Shown here: positions 46,253 through 56,865 of the stretch, in pieces | How positions within the stretch are numbered: the first letter of the stretch is position 1 | Layout: each line of letters starts with the position of its first letter | DNA from: an uncultured SAR86 cluster bacterium | GTDB lineage: Bacteria; Pseudomonadota; Gammaproteobacteria; Magnimaribacterales; D2472 | NCBI GenBank assembly: GCA_902623535.1 | Contig: CACNUA010000001.1 | Coordinates: forward strand, 109,711 to 173,710 | Direction of reading: 5' to 3' | DNA: 64,000 nt | Position numbers and translations under genes: made by a program | The notes under the pieces: model-generated | What the model saw: only the letters and a program-made list of their open reading frames with translations | What the model was told of the DNA's origin: nothing | Databases searched by the model: none

Positions 46253-47118
46253 GTATTTTAGTAAATGATCAGACAAGGGTATTAGTCCAAGGATTTACTG
46301 GCTCTCAGGCTACATTACACTCAGAACAATCCATTGAATATGGGACCAATATAGTTGGTGGGGTAACCCCTGGCAAAGGAGGAACGACCCATTTAAACAA
46401 GCCTGTATTCAACAGTGTTGCAGATGCAGTCAAAGCCGAGGAACCAAATGCAGCATTAATTTTTGTACCAGCTCCTTTTTGTAAGGATTCTATTTTAGAG
46501 GCAGCCGATTCAAGTATAGAGTTGATCATTTGCATAACTGAAGGTGTGCCAACGCTCGATATGTTGATTGTAAAGAAAAAAATTGATGAGCTTGGGTTGC
46601 GATTAATAGGACCCAATTGTCCAGGCATCATTACTCCCGATGAGGCAAAACTTGGAATTATGCCTGGCAGCATCCATAAAAAGGGTAAAGTTGGCATCAT
46701 TTCAAGGTCTGGAACTTTAACCTATGAGGCTGTGAAACAAACAACTGATCTTGGTTTTGGACAAAGCTCGTGTGTAGGGATCGGTGGTGATCCCATTCCA
46801 GGATCTTCCTTTATTGATATGTTGGAATTATTCAATGAAGATGAGGAAACAGAAGCAATAGTCATGGTGGGCGAAATCGGAGGATCTGCTGAAGAGGATG
46901 CAGCAGATTATATTAAAGATCATGTTAGCAAACCCGTTATCTCATATATTGCTGGTCAGACAGCTCCTGCTGGAAAAAGGATGGGACATGCTGGTGCCAT
47001 AATTGCAGGCGGTAAAGGAACAGCTGCAGATAAGATTTCTAAACTCCAAGAAAGTGGTGTCCACATTGCTGAGAGCTTGTTGCACATTGGTGAGACTGTC
47101 AAAAAGGTAATTGGTTAA
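46249..47118 (+). CDS. sucD: succinyl-CoA synthetase alpha subunit
   Basis: [40 protein letters not shown]. Confidence 0.97.
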
Positions 47119-48443
47119 GAAATTTTTCTTAGCCGATTAATCAATAATACTGCTGCAATAGTTAAACCAACTATCATACCTATCCATACGCCTCCAGCTC
47201 CCATAGGCTCATTAATTCCATAATAGGTGAGGAAGTACCCAATGGGTAATCCAAAGATCCAATAAGCAACACCTAGGAAGATCATTGGGATAAAAGTATC
47301 TTTATATCCTCTCAGGCTTCCAAGTGCTCCCATTTGCATTCCGTCAGGCAATTGAAATATGGCAGCAAATATCAATAGGTTAACTGCAGCAGCAAATACT
47401 GCCTTTTCAGTGGTGAAAAGGTTTACTAAGACATCCGTAAACAACAGGATTAATGAAACATTTATTAAGGCACCAATCAAACAAAGCCCTACAGAAAAGA
47501 ATGAGGCAATTTTTGCTCCGTTTAAATTATTAGCTCCAAGAAGGTTTCCAACCCTTGTCGCAGATGCCAATCCAATAGAGAGAGGCATCATGAAGAAAAA
47601 GCTTGCAATAGAGAGAGCTACAGCATGGCTCGCAACCACAACATCACCTAAGGGACCTAGAATAATTGCAGCTCCAGAGAACATACTGAGTTCAACAAAA
47701 ATTCCTATACCAATTGGAATACCGAGTGCCATCAATTCTTTAAGTGTGGAAAGTTTGGGAAACTTCATTTCATTAAAAATTTTAATTTCTTTGAATGGAT
47801 TACCTTTTTGAATCACGATCGTCATACAAATCAGCATCACAATAGAAACAAATGAAGTTGCTAGCCCACATCCAACACCACCCAGTTTCGGTAAACCAAA
47901 ATACCCATTGACCAAAATAATATCTAATGGAATATTGACTAACATCCCAATGAAAGCGACCCAAAAAACCGGTCTCGTTTGGGTGATTCCCTCACTAAAA
48001 CACCTAAGAGCAGTGAATAATACAATAGCTGTTGCCCCAATCGACAATGCACTTAAATATCCAAAAGTTACCTCAAGGATCTCCTTATCAATTGATGAGA
48101 ATCTTAGTAATGATCCAGCCAGTGGATAGGCAAGCGTAAGAATTAAGCCAACTCCCATTGCTATCCAAATCACCTCTTTCATTTTTAATGAAATATCTTT
48201 TAATCGATTTGCACCAAATAAATGCGCAACGATTGGCGTAATTGCAAACATTAATCCGCTGAGCGCAAAAAAAAGTGGATTTGCTACAGAAGATCCAATG
48301 GCTACACCGGATAACTCTACCGCTCCTGCTCGCCCAGCAACAATGGTATCTGTGAGACCCATTGCAGCATAGGAAGCTTGGCTCCCATAAATTGGAATAC
48401 CTAGTTTAAGGAATTGTTTTAATTCTTTTAGGTAATCTTTCAA
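47115..48443 (-). CDS. MATE family efflux transporter
   Basis: 12-TM MATE-like: [39 protein letters not shown]. Confidence 0.92.
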   Translation of the reverse strand: MKDYLKELKQFLKLGIPIYGSQASYAAMGLTDTIVAGRAGAVELSGVAIGSSVANPLFFALSGLMFAITPIVAHLFGANRLKDISLKMKEVIWIAMGVGLILTLAYPLAGSLLRFSSIDKEILEVTFGYLSALSIGATAIVLFTALRCFSEGITQTRPVFWVAFIGMLVNIPLDIILVNGYFGLPKLGGVGCGLATSFVSIVMLICMTIVIQKGNPFKEIKIFNEMKFPKLSTLKELMALGIPIGIGIFVELSMFSGAAIILGPLGDVVVASHAVALSIASFFFMMPLSIGLASATRVGNLLGANNLNGAKIASFFSVGLCLIGALINVSLILLFTDVLVNLFTTEKAVFAAAVNLLIFAAIFQLPDGMQMGALGSLRGYKDTFIPMIFLGVAYWIFGLPIGYFLTYYGINEPMGAGGVWIGMIVGLTIAAVLLINRLRKIS

Positions 48444-48493
48444 ATCAGTTTGCTCATAAAAATATGAATTGTATGATACTCATATGTTGGTAA

Positions 48494-49225
48494 TGGGAGA
48501 AGTATATTAGACAAGATAATCGACCATATTGGATAAAAAAACTCGATAAAAGAATTAACAGATTTTATGTAAATCATTTTTTATCTCCTCAGTTTAAGAG
48601 TTTCGGTAAGGGGTCTGCAGTATTTAAGCCAAGATTTGTAAAAGTTTTTGGTGCAAATGTTTCAATTGGAAATTTTCCTACCATTATTGGTGAGCAGGAT
48701 GCATTAATTCAGCTTACCTCTTGGGATGTAGGTGAATGGGAGGGCGAAATAGATATTGGGGACTATGCGTTGATATCACCTGGCGTAAGAATACTAGCTG
48801 CTAAAAGAGTTTCTATTGGGGATGCTTGCATGTTTGGACATGGGGCCTACATCACCGATTCGGACTGGCATGGAATTTATGATCGTACTGAGGTCGTCGG
48901 CTCGCCCAAAGAAGTTGTGCTAGAAAAAAATGTTTGGATTGGAGACAGCGCAATAGTTTGTAAAGGAGTAAGTATTGGTGAAAACAGTATTATTGGTGCA
49001 GGCTCGGTAGTAACAAAAGATGTACCAAAGAACTCAGTTTATGCAGGCAACCCAGCTAAGTTAGTAAAAGAATTAGATAAGGGTGAATTCGTCAGTAGAG
49101 AATCTTTCTTTTCAGATCCAAAAAAACTTGCAGAAGACTTTGACATGCTTGATAGATATACGTTGGCAAAAAATTCTACATTTAGCTGGATCAAAAGCTT
49201 AATATTCAGAGATAAATCAAATTAA
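48494..49225 (+). CDS. left-handed beta-helix (hexapeptide) acyltransferase; 5' end lacks an in-frame canonical start
   Basis: Reading frame open from 48494 (WEKYIRQDNRPYWIKKLDKRINRFYVNHFL...EGEIDIGDYALISPGVRI...KNVWIGDSAIVCKGVSIGENSIIGAGSVVTKDVPKNSVYAGNPAKLVKEL); ORF track starts only at TTG 48770, inside the hexapeptide domain. Confidence 0.8.
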   Translation, partial: WEKYIRQDNRPYWIKKLDKRINRFYVNHFLSPQFKSFGKGSAVFKPRFVKVFGANVSIGNFPTIIGEQDALIQLTSWDVGEWEGEIDIGDYALISPGVRILAAKRVSIGDACMFGHGAYITDSDWHGIYDRTEVVGSPKEVVLEKNVWIGDSAIVCKGVSIGENSIIGAGSVVTKDVPKNSVYAGNPAKLVKELDKGEFVSRESFFSDPKKLAEDFDMLDRYTLAKNSTFSWIKSLIFRDKSN

Positions 49226-50337
49226 TGCGTGTTCTCATAGATAATGAATTTTTTAAATATTCAAATTTAATCGAAGGAATTCTCCCCAAAAAGTCTTTTC
49301 AAAAATTTTTTTTTGTTGGTAGTGAGATTACAAAAAGTGAAATAAAATCAGCCGACGCAATTCTTTGCAGATCAGTAACAAAACTTAATCAAGAACTTCT
49401 GAAAGATTCTCGGATTTCTGTAATTGCTTCTGCAACTTCTGGAAGAGATCATATTTCTGACGATCTAATAAACTCAAAAAATTACCAAACATTTTTTTCA
49501 TCTGGTGCAAATGCATGGTCAGTTGTTCATTATGTTATGGCCGTCATCGAGACCTTAATTGCTGAGGAATTGTTTAGTACTCAAAAGTCTGTTGGGATTA
49601 TTGGTTATGGGAATATAGGTAAAAGACTTGGTAAAACTTTGAGTGCCTTTAATATTTCTTGGCATGCCAATGACCCATTTTTAGAGGATAAGAATTTAGT
49701 TGATCTTGAGACAATCTTCAATTGTGATTTGATTACAATTCACACACCTTTTACCAGCGAAGGCGAGCATCCAACCTATCAACTAATAAATAAAAACAAT
49801 ATTCAATCATTTACAAATAAAATTATTATCAATACATCTAGAGGCGGGATTGTTGATGAGAAAACTCTTCTACAAAGTGAATCTATTCTTTATATTTCTG
49901 ATGTTTGGGAAAATGAACCAAAGGTCAATCAATTAGTGCTGAAGCATGCATATATCTCAACCCCACACATTGCTGGTCACAGCCTTGATGGCAAGAAAAG
50001 CTCATTAATTGAAGCTTGTAAGTTTATAAGGACAGCAAAATTACTGGATAAGATTGAACACTCTTATGCTGCAATAGAAGCTTCAAAAATAATTACATTT
50101 GATACATTCCTAAATAATCTCCATGCATATGATTTTCCTTTAGGTATGTTTACGAGTGAATTTCCTATTAATGAAATATCTAATGAATTCAAACAGGCAT
50201 GTGGAAAAAATTTTTTAAGCTTAAGATCGAGTCATCCGCAAAGAAGGGATTTTATAAATTTTAACTTTAATGATTTCTTAAACAGAGATGAAAACGTAGA
50301 CAAATTTTTAAGTAATTTAACTAGATTGAGTGGATGA
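49225..50337 (+). CDS. pdxB: erythronate-4-phosphate dehydrogenase
   Basis: D-2-hydroxyacid dehydrogenase fold with GIIGYGNIGKRLGKTL, INTSRGGIVDEKTL and C-terminal dimerisation region. Confidence 0.88.
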   Translation: MRVLIDNEFFKYSNLIEGILPKKSFQKFFFVGSEITKSEIKSADAILCRSVTKLNQELLKDSRISVIASATSGRDHISDDLINSKNYQTFFSSGANAWSVVHYVMAVIETLIAEELFSTQKSVGIIGYGNIGKRLGKTLSAFNISWHANDPFLEDKNLVDLETIFNCDLITIHTPFTSEGEHPTYQLINKNNIQSFTNKIIINTSRGGIVDEKTLLQSESILYISDVWENEPKVNQLVLKHAYISTPHIAGHSLDGKKSSLIEACKFIRTAKLLDKIEHSYAAIEASKIITFDTFLNNLHAYDFPLGMFTSEFPINEISNEFKQACGKNFLSLRSSHPQRRDFINFNFNDFLNRDENVDKFLSNLTRLSG

Positions 50338-50385
50338 AAGGGTTAAGGACAAAGCAGTAAAATATCGATAACCCTTTCTGGGGTT
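50336..50385. terminator. overlapping inverted repeats in pdxB/selO convergent spacer
   Basis: GAAAGGGTTA (50336-50345) / TAACCCTTTC (50369-50378), and alternative AACCC (50370-50374) / GGGTT (50381-50385) followed by TTTAT. Confidence 0.55.
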
Positions 50386-50404
50386 TTATAAATTTATCGT
50401 AACA

Positions 50405-50426
50405 TATTTTACTCAAAGGTAAAATA
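50405..50426. terminator. hairpin immediately downstream of selO
   Basis: TATTTTAC-tcaaag-GTAAAATA, perfect 8-bp stem next to the selO stop. Confidence 0.5.
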
Positions 50427-50427
50427 A

Positions 50428-51831
50428 TTAGGAGGAACAGCTAGTACGAATATTAGCCTCATTTTCACCAGGAACTTCATCAAAGACTTTTGTTTTTGAG
50501 TTTTCTTCGAAAGGGTTCTTAAATGCATCACAGAAACTATGCAACGCTTCATGGTCTCCTTTCTCTACGGCACCAATTACTTTCTGAATTTGAAAGTTTT
50601 TTGGAGTTATATGTGGATTAATTGATTTCATCATATCTAATCTATCTTTTAAATCTGATTTTTCGAATTCATGCCTCTTAAGAAATCTTTTTTTCCATTT
50701 TTTTAGGCTGCCTGCACCTTTAATTACATCCTCGTCTTGAATAATATTTACAAGAGATCGGAAACTTTGTGTGTAATCCAGGTTTTCTTTGTTAATGAGG
50801 GTTAAATAATCTTGAATCAATTCGTCATCTCCAGGTTGATGCTCAGTTAAACCTAACTTATTTAAATAAATTTTTCTTAGGTTTGATGAGAATTCTAGCT
50901 CATAAGTATTGAGTATTTCCTCAATTTTAGCTTCTGGGATTAAGGTTTTGAGTGCTTCGCCTAGTGCAGAACAGTTCCATAAGCCAATATAAGGTTGATT
51001 CGAATATCTATACCTCCCTTCATAATCAGATGTGTTGCAAATAAATTCTGGATTTAACGATTCCATAAAAGCATAGGGACCGTAATCAAAGGTTTCACCA
51101 AGAATGCTAAAGTTATCTGTGTTCATAACACCATGACAAAAGCCAACTCCCTGCCATTTTGAGATCATTTGAGCTGTTTTTTTAACAATTGTTTGAAAAA
51201 AATTAACGTAAGGTTCCTCGGCACTTTCATCAAACAAGGAATAGTTTTCAATAGCGTAATCTGCAAGTTTTTTAACTTGCTTACTTTTATTTCTGTAATG
51301 AAAGAATTCAAAATGTCCAAACCTAATGTGTGATTGGCTAGATCGAAGTAACACAGCACTTGTTTCATAAGAATCTCTTAATACTTTTTCTTCGCTTATA
51401 AATAATGCCACTGCTCTGGTTGAAGGAATATTTAGATTATTCATGACTTCAGATGCAATGTATTCTCTTATGGAGGAGCGAAGAACAGCTCTTCCATCAC
51501 CAAATCTGGAATAAGGGGTTTTTCCAGCACCTTTTAGGTGTAGATCATAATCATGGTCGGTTTGCCCTAAAAATATTCCTCTACCATCTCCTAGTTGATT
51601 AACAAACTGACCAAATTGATGTCCAGCATAAACCATTGCAAAAGTATCAAAGTCATTTGCATTAGGATTAAGGCAATAAGATTTTATTTTTTTTAAGTCT
51701 TTTTCAGTGAGGCCTATTTGTTCCCTTAATTCACGATTATCAATAATTAATTTAAGATCAGCTGGAGGGTTAGCAGCTAGAGCAGAATAAAATTCTGCAC
51801 CCATATCCAAAAAGGAATGCTGTTTAATCAA
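50428..51831 (-). CDS. selO: SelO/YdiU family protein adenylyltransferase
   Basis: YAGHQFGQFVNQLGDGRGIFLG, LKGAGKTPYSRFGDGRAVLRSSIREY, CHGVMNTDNFSILGETFDYGPYAFM, C-terminal SCSS. Confidence 0.95.
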   Translation of the reverse strand: MIKQHSFLDMGAEFYSALAANPPADLKLIIDNRELREQIGLTEKDLKKIKSYCLNPNANDFDTFAMVYAGHQFGQFVNQLGDGRGIFLGQTDHDYDLHLKGAGKTPYSRFGDGRAVLRSSIREYIASEVMNNLNIPSTRAVALFISEEKVLRDSYETSAVLLRSSQSHIRFGHFEFFHYRNKSKQVKKLADYAIENYSLFDESAEEPYVNFFQTIVKKTAQMISKWQGVGFCHGVMNTDNFSILGETFDYGPYAFMESLNPEFICNTSDYEGRYRYSNQPYIGLWNCSALGEALKTLIPEAKIEEILNTYELEFSSNLRKIYLNKLGLTEHQPGDDELIQDYLTLINKENLDYTQSFRSLVNIIQDEDVIKGAGSLKKWKKRFLKRHEFEKSDLKDRLDMMKSINPHITPKNFQIQKVIGAVEKGDHEALHSFCDAFKNPFEENSKTKVFDEVPGENEANIRTSCSS

Positions 51832-51832
51832 T

Positions 51833-52852
51833 TTATGCTTTTACGATTTTAATTAGGTCATGCATGCGTTCATCTTGTGAGTGATCAGTTCCAAGGTGCT
51901 CAATTTCATTCCACATAGCTGCAGAACAGATTGGTGAAAGCTCGTTTCTCAGATTGTTAGCTACTTCTTTGCCTGAACCGCAAAAACCTAAGGTTTCAAC
52001 CATTTCATCATTGACGAGGTCAAACATTTTTTGCCATTCTCCAGCTATAGATAATTCATGCAGCTTAGTATTAACATCCCCCCAACCATGAAAATCTAAT
52101 GCTGGCTTATAAGTTCTAGTTGATGCATAAAAGCTTATTCTTGCAGCTATATCTCTTTTTGCTTTTGCTAATTCCTCTTCCGTTTCTCCAGTAGCAATAA
52201 ATCCACCCCATAGTAATTCACATTCTTTAGGATCACGATTTGCTTTAGCAGCCCCTTCGTTCACAGCAGGCAGGATAATTTCTTTAATGTATGGAAGGGA
52301 GCACATCGGATGAAGAAGCAATCCATCAGCAACCTCCCCAGCAATTCTTGCCATGCCAGGACCTAAACCAGAAACATAAATCGGGGGTAGATCGGCATCC
52401 ATTGGGGGAGGGGTAAACATAGGTGTCATTAGAGTATGCGTATAATGCTCACCCTTAAAATCAAGTTTCTCTCCATTTTTCCAGCAATTCCAAATAGCTT
52501 TGACTGCTTGAACATATTCCCTCATTCTTGGTGCAGGTGGTGACCACGGAACACTGAATCGCCTTTCATTGTGACCCTTAACTTGCGTACCTAATCCTAG
52601 TTGAAACCTCCCATTAGAAAATGACTGCAGATCCCATCCCATGTTAGCAACAGTCATTGGACTTCTCGGGAAGGCTATTGCTAAACCAGTACGGACGATT
52701 AGCTTTGTGTGTTCTAAACCAACCAATACCGGTAAAAAAGGTTCATTATTTAATTCACCTGATACCAAAGCATCATAACCAATAGATTCAGCATGCTTAA
52801 CTATATCTACCGTATTTTTTGATAGTCCAGGTATGTAAGTCTCAATTCTCAT
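51833..52852 (-). CDS. LLM class (luciferase-like, F420-type family) oxidoreductase
   Basis: TIM-barrel LLM features: RTGLAIAFPRSPMTVANMGWDLQSFSNGRFQLGLGTQVKGHNERRF, PPIYVSGLGPGMARIAGEVADGLLLHP. Confidence 0.88.
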   Translation of the reverse strand: MRIETYIPGLSKNTVDIVKHAESIGYDALVSGELNNEPFLPVLVGLEHTKLIVRTGLAIAFPRSPMTVANMGWDLQSFSNGRFQLGLGTQVKGHNERRFSVPWSPPAPRMREYVQAVKAIWNCWKNGEKLDFKGEHYTHTLMTPMFTPPPMDADLPPIYVSGLGPGMARIAGEVADGLLLHPMCSLPYIKEIILPAVNEGAAKANRDPKECELLWGGFIATGETEEELAKAKRDIAARISFYASTRTYKPALDFHGWGDVNTKLHELSIAGEWQKMFDLVNDEMVETLGFCGSGKEVANNLRNELSPICSAAMWNEIEHLGTDHSQDERMHDLIKIVKA

Positions 52853-52854
52853 AT

Positions 52855-54489
52855 TTATTTAATTTCTAATTTTGAATTTGCAAATTCTTGAGCCCATTGA
52901 TAGTTTGGTTTTCCTGATGGAGCCCTTTCAATTAGTTCAGAAAAAACAATTTCTTTTGGCATTTTGTAGCTTGCTATATATTTAGATGCAACATCTTTTA
53001 TATCATCCAGTGATAGTTCATCATTCTCTCTTCTTTGAATCACAGCAACAACTTTTTGACCCCACCTATCATCTTTAACACCTACAACTAAGCAATCAAA
53101 TATATTTGGATGAGCCTTGAGTGCCATTTCAACTTCTTCTGGAAATATCTTTTCACCACCTGAGTTAATTGAGACACTTCCTCTTCCTAGCAATGTCATT
53201 TGACCATCTTCCTCATATTTAGCCATATCTCCAGGAATTGAATACCTTACACCTCCTACTTCAATAAAGGTTTTTTTTGATTTCTCCTCATCCTTGTAAT
53301 AAGCAACGGGAACATGACCTTTTCTTGCCAAATATCCTATGGTTTCTGTATCACTAGATGGAATAACTTCTTTAGTATCTAAATTTAAGATCTCACTGAA
53401 ATTAGGTTTTGTGAATTTTGGACCTCCACCTGAGTCTTTTAATTTTCCATCTTTAGTATGAATATTAACTCCTGTTGCACCAGTTTCAGATGAACCAACA
53501 GCATCGATCAGGAATAAATTAGGCAGATATTCCAAGATGGTATCTTTAATAGATGCACTAAATACCGAAGCCGTACTTGATAAAACAAACAATGAAGATA
53601 AATCCAATCCTTTTTCAATTGCCTTTGGAAGTGCATCGCATAAAGGTCGACCCATTGCGTCACCCATAATGGTAAGGTTCATGACTTTTTCTTTAGCAAC
53701 AACCTCCCAAACGTAGTTTGCATCAAAAGAGACTTGATCGTTGATGATTAATTTCCAACCTGAAAAAAAAGAGTTAAATGACTGCCACTGAGCTCCACCA
53801 TGCATGAAGGGGGCTAATGCAAGGGCAATGGTTTGATCTTGCAAGCATTTATCTGCAAAGGCTTCAGGAGTTGGATATTTCTCACCAGTCACTGCATCAA
53901 TGCCGCCACCAAGGGTCATGAGCACATCTTCCATGCGCCATACAACACCTTTTGGCATTCCTGTTGTTCCTCCGGTATAGAGAATATATTTATCATCTCC
54001 AGATCTATCAACATCTAATCTAGATTCATCCTCATTGGCAATAAGGTCTTCAAAATTATAACTTTTATCAATTACATCATCTTCACCTGAATTATCCTCA
54101 ATGCATATAAAATTCTTTAATAACGGTAAATGACTTTTGATATTTTCAAGCTTGTTACTGAATTGTTTGTGATAAAAGATAGCTTCCATATCCGCATTAT
54201 CAATCAGGTACTTAAGCTCTTCTTCCACATATCTATAATTTATGTTAATTGGTATTGCGCAAAGCTTATAAGCGCCAAGCATTATTTCTAGCCACTCGAC
54301 ACAATTAAAGGCATATATCCCAATATGACTACCTTTTTTTATACCTAGTTTTTTTAAAGCATTTGCTGCTTTGTTACTGCGCGCATCTAATTCTTTATAG
54401 GTTAAACGAATTGATCCATGGACAATTGCCTCTCTATCAGGAACTCTATCTACAACTCCCTCAAAGATATCAGCGGCATTGAATTCCAT
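52855..54489 (-). CDS. acyl-CoA synthetase, FadD19-like
   Basis: ANL superfamily ILYTGGTTGMPKGVVWR, GSSETGATG, GRGSVSINSGGEKIFPEEVEMALKAHP. Confidence 0.88.
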   Translation of the reverse strand: MEFNAADIFEGVVDRVPDREAIVHGSIRLTYKELDARSNKAANALKKLGIKKGSHIGIYAFNCVEWLEIMLGAYKLCAIPININYRYVEEELKYLIDNADMEAIFYHKQFSNKLENIKSHLPLLKNFICIEDNSGEDDVIDKSYNFEDLIANEDESRLDVDRSGDDKYILYTGGTTGMPKGVVWRMEDVLMTLGGGIDAVTGEKYPTPEAFADKCLQDQTIALALAPFMHGGAQWQSFNSFFSGWKLIINDQVSFDANYVWEVVAKEKVMNLTIMGDAMGRPLCDALPKAIEKGLDLSSLFVLSSTASVFSASIKDTILEYLPNLFLIDAVGSSETGATGVNIHTKDGKLKDSGGGPKFTKPNFSEILNLDTKEVIPSSDTETIGYLARKGHVPVAYYKDEEKSKKTFIEVGGVRYSIPGDMAKYEEDGQMTLLGRGSVSINSGGEKIFPEEVEMALKAHPNIFDCLVVGVKDDRWGQKVVAVIQRRENDELSLDDIKDVASKYIASYKMPKEIVFSELIERAPSGKPNYQWAQEFANSKLEIK

Positions 54490-56063
54490 TAGACTTGCTT
54501 TGAATGTCCTTCCCAGTATGGGTCTCTAAGTTTACGTTTAAATAATTTGCCATTCTCATCTCTTGGTAATTTTTCAATAATATCTAGAGATCTTGGTAAT
54601 TTCATTTTAGCAAGATTTTCTGAAGCAAATTCCATTAACTCTTTGGTAATCGTTTCTGTATTAAGAGAGTCATCATTAAGTTCAATCACAGCCTTAACTT
54701 CTTCACCCCATTCCTCATTTGGAATTCCAAAAACTGCAACATCTGAAACTTTTGGATGCATTAGAAATACGCTTTCAATTTCAGCAGGATAAATATTAGC
54801 ACCGCCCGAAATAATCATATCTATCTTTCTGTCACATAAAAAAAGATATCCCTTTTCATTAAGATACCCAATATCACCAACAGTGAAATAAACTGAGCCA
54901 TCAAGATCCAGTCTTTCTTTTTGAGTTTTTGCTTTATCACCTTTATATTCAAACTTAGTGGCATCCCCTAGTCTCATATAAACAGTGCCTTGCTCATTTA
55001 CCGACGCTTCCTCTTGATTATCAAGAATAATTTTTATATCGGCTCCTGGCCATGCTTTACCAACAGTCCCTGGAAAATTTGACCAATCATTTGCTCCAAC
55101 CACAGTTCCACCACCTTCAGTAGCAGCATAGTACTCCCATATTGAATTTCCCCACCAAGCTATCATTTCCTGTTTAGTATGAATTGGGCATGGTGCAGCT
55201 GCGTGAATCATCGCACGGGTTGACGAGCAGTCGTATTTATCTTTAACTTCCCCAGGTAATTGAAGAAGTCTATGAAATTGAGTAGGGACCATATGTGAGG
55301 TTGTCACTTTGTATTTATCAATCAGATACAACATTCTTTCAGCATCAAATTTTTCCATCACCACAAGACTATGTCCGTAATGCAATGCAGCAGTTGAATG
55401 AATAATGACAGCAGTATGATAAAGAGGTGAACCAACTATATGAACGTTTTCTTCTTCAGGTTGAATCTCAAAAAAACTTAGAATCATTGCAAACATGCTT
55501 AAAACATCATCTGGATCACCTTCCACCAAACTTCTTTTGACTCCCTTTGGCTTGCCGGTTGTTCCTGAGGTATAGTTCATAACTTGACCTGCAGTTCTTT
55601 CCTCGGGATTAGCATCGGATTCACCTTCAATAAACTTATTTAAATGAATAAAACCCTCCAGGTCATCAATAGTAATGCATCCTTTTGAATCAAAATTTAT
55701 TGAGGATACAGCCTTTAAGCATGCATCTCTCATATCTGGATGAGATCCTGAGGCAATGAAAGCTTTTGCTTCAGAATCTTCGAGAATGTAGGCAATTTCC
55801 GGACCCGCAAGATGCCAATTAATAGGGACCATGTAAAAGCCTACCTGTAAGCAGGCCATATAAGCAATGTAATACTCAATTGAATTTGGTAAGACTATTG
55901 CAACGGTATCTCCCTTGTTGAGGCCTAATTTGCGTAAAGCATGGGATAATTGATTCGCTTTTTTTAATAAATCTCCGCGTGAGATAGCTTCCTCATTTGG
56001 CCCAATAATGGCTACCTCTGAGGGATCCTTTTTTGCAAATCTGTAAAAACCAAGTTCAGACAT
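54489..56063 (-). CDS. acyl-CoA synthetase (ANL superfamily)
   Basis: MNYTSGTTGKPKGVKRSL, YYAATEGGG, DRKIDMIISGGANIYPAEIESVFLMHPKVSDVAVFGIPNEEWGEEVKAV. Confidence 0.9.
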   Translation of the reverse strand: MSELGFYRFAKKDPSEVAIIGPNEEAISRGDLLKKANQLSHALRKLGLNKGDTVAIVLPNSIEYYIAYMACLQVGFYMVPINWHLAGPEIAYILEDSEAKAFIASGSHPDMRDACLKAVSSINFDSKGCITIDDLEGFIHLNKFIEGESDANPEERTAGQVMNYTSGTTGKPKGVKRSLVEGDPDDVLSMFAMILSFFEIQPEEENVHIVGSPLYHTAVIIHSTAALHYGHSLVVMEKFDAERMLYLIDKYKVTTSHMVPTQFHRLLQLPGEVKDKYDCSSTRAMIHAAAPCPIHTKQEMIAWWGNSIWEYYAATEGGGTVVGANDWSNFPGTVGKAWPGADIKIILDNQEEASVNEQGTVYMRLGDATKFEYKGDKAKTQKERLDLDGSVYFTVGDIGYLNEKGYLFLCDRKIDMIISGGANIYPAEIESVFLMHPKVSDVAVFGIPNEEWGEEVKAVIELNDDSLNTETITKELMEFASENLAKMKLPRSLDIIEKLPRDENGKLFKRKLRDPYWEGHSKQV

Positions 56064-56133
56064 TATATTTCTCCAATGTTTTGGGGTTTTATGATTTAAT
56101 CACCACAATTAATTAATATTTAAGCTTAAAGTA

Positions 56134-56850
56134 ATGGATTTTTTTATCAACAATCAAGAACTACTTTGGTTTCTTGTAGTTATCTACGATTTAACCCTCG
56201 TAATTTTATTGTATCGATTTTTTGGAAAGTATGGTCTTTACGCAGCAGTAATTCTAGGAATCATCCTTGGCAATCTTCAAGGAGGAAAGATTTCTGAGTT
56301 ACAAATTTTTGGAACCTCAATTAATGTAAGCATGGGTGCAATTTTGTACTCAGGCATCTATTTTGCTACTGATCTACTAAACGAAAAGTTTGGAAAAAAT
56401 GAAGCTAATCGAGCTGTTTATTTAGGATTTTTTGCAAATATTGCTGTGATGATAACCCTTTGGCTAAGTATTAATTTTCTTCCCTCCTCATTATCCGGTT
56501 CAGCCTTAGAGGTACACACTGCTATATCAACGTTGGCACAATACTCACCAATTTTTATTATTGGCTCATTAATGGCTTATTTAGCCAGCCAAACATTTGA
56601 TGTTTGGTTCTTTAATTACCTAAAAGAAAAAACAGATGGGAAAAAGCTCTGGCTTCGAAATAATCTTTCGACCATGACATCTCAATTAATAGATACACTT
56701 ATCTACCAATTTACATGGGTTATTGCAACAGACTTAACATTTGCAGAGGCATTTGGGCTTGCAGTGGTAAAATACATATTTAAATTTATTATAGCTATAG
56801 TTGATACCGTATTTATTTACATTGTTAGAGGTTGGAAGGTACCAGAGTAG
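56134..56850 (+). CDS. queuosine precursor transporter family (YhhQ/VUT)
   Basis: GAILYSGIYFATDLLNEKFGKNEANRAVYLGF; LRNNLSTMTSQLIDTLIYQFTW. Confidence 0.88.
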   Translation: MDFFINNQELLWFLVVIYDLTLVILLYRFFGKYGLYAAVILGIILGNLQGGKISELQIFGTSINVSMGAILYSGIYFATDLLNEKFGKNEANRAVYLGFFANIAVMITLWLSINFLPSSLSGSALEVHTAISTLAQYSPIFIIGSLMAYLASQTFDVWFFNYLKEKTDGKKLWLRNNLSTMTSQLIDTLIYQFTWVIATDLTFAEAFGLAVVKYIFKFIIAIVDTVFIYIVRGWKVPE

Positions 56851-56865
56851 GCATTAGGATTAGTT

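Noticed and set aside
46305-46700. Antisense ORF of 131 aa within sucD
   Set aside because: Entirely opposite conserved sucD; low-complexity hydrophobic shadow translation.
47359-47811. Plus-strand ORF of 150 aa inside the MATE gene
   Set aside because: Shadow of the minus-strand MATE transporter.
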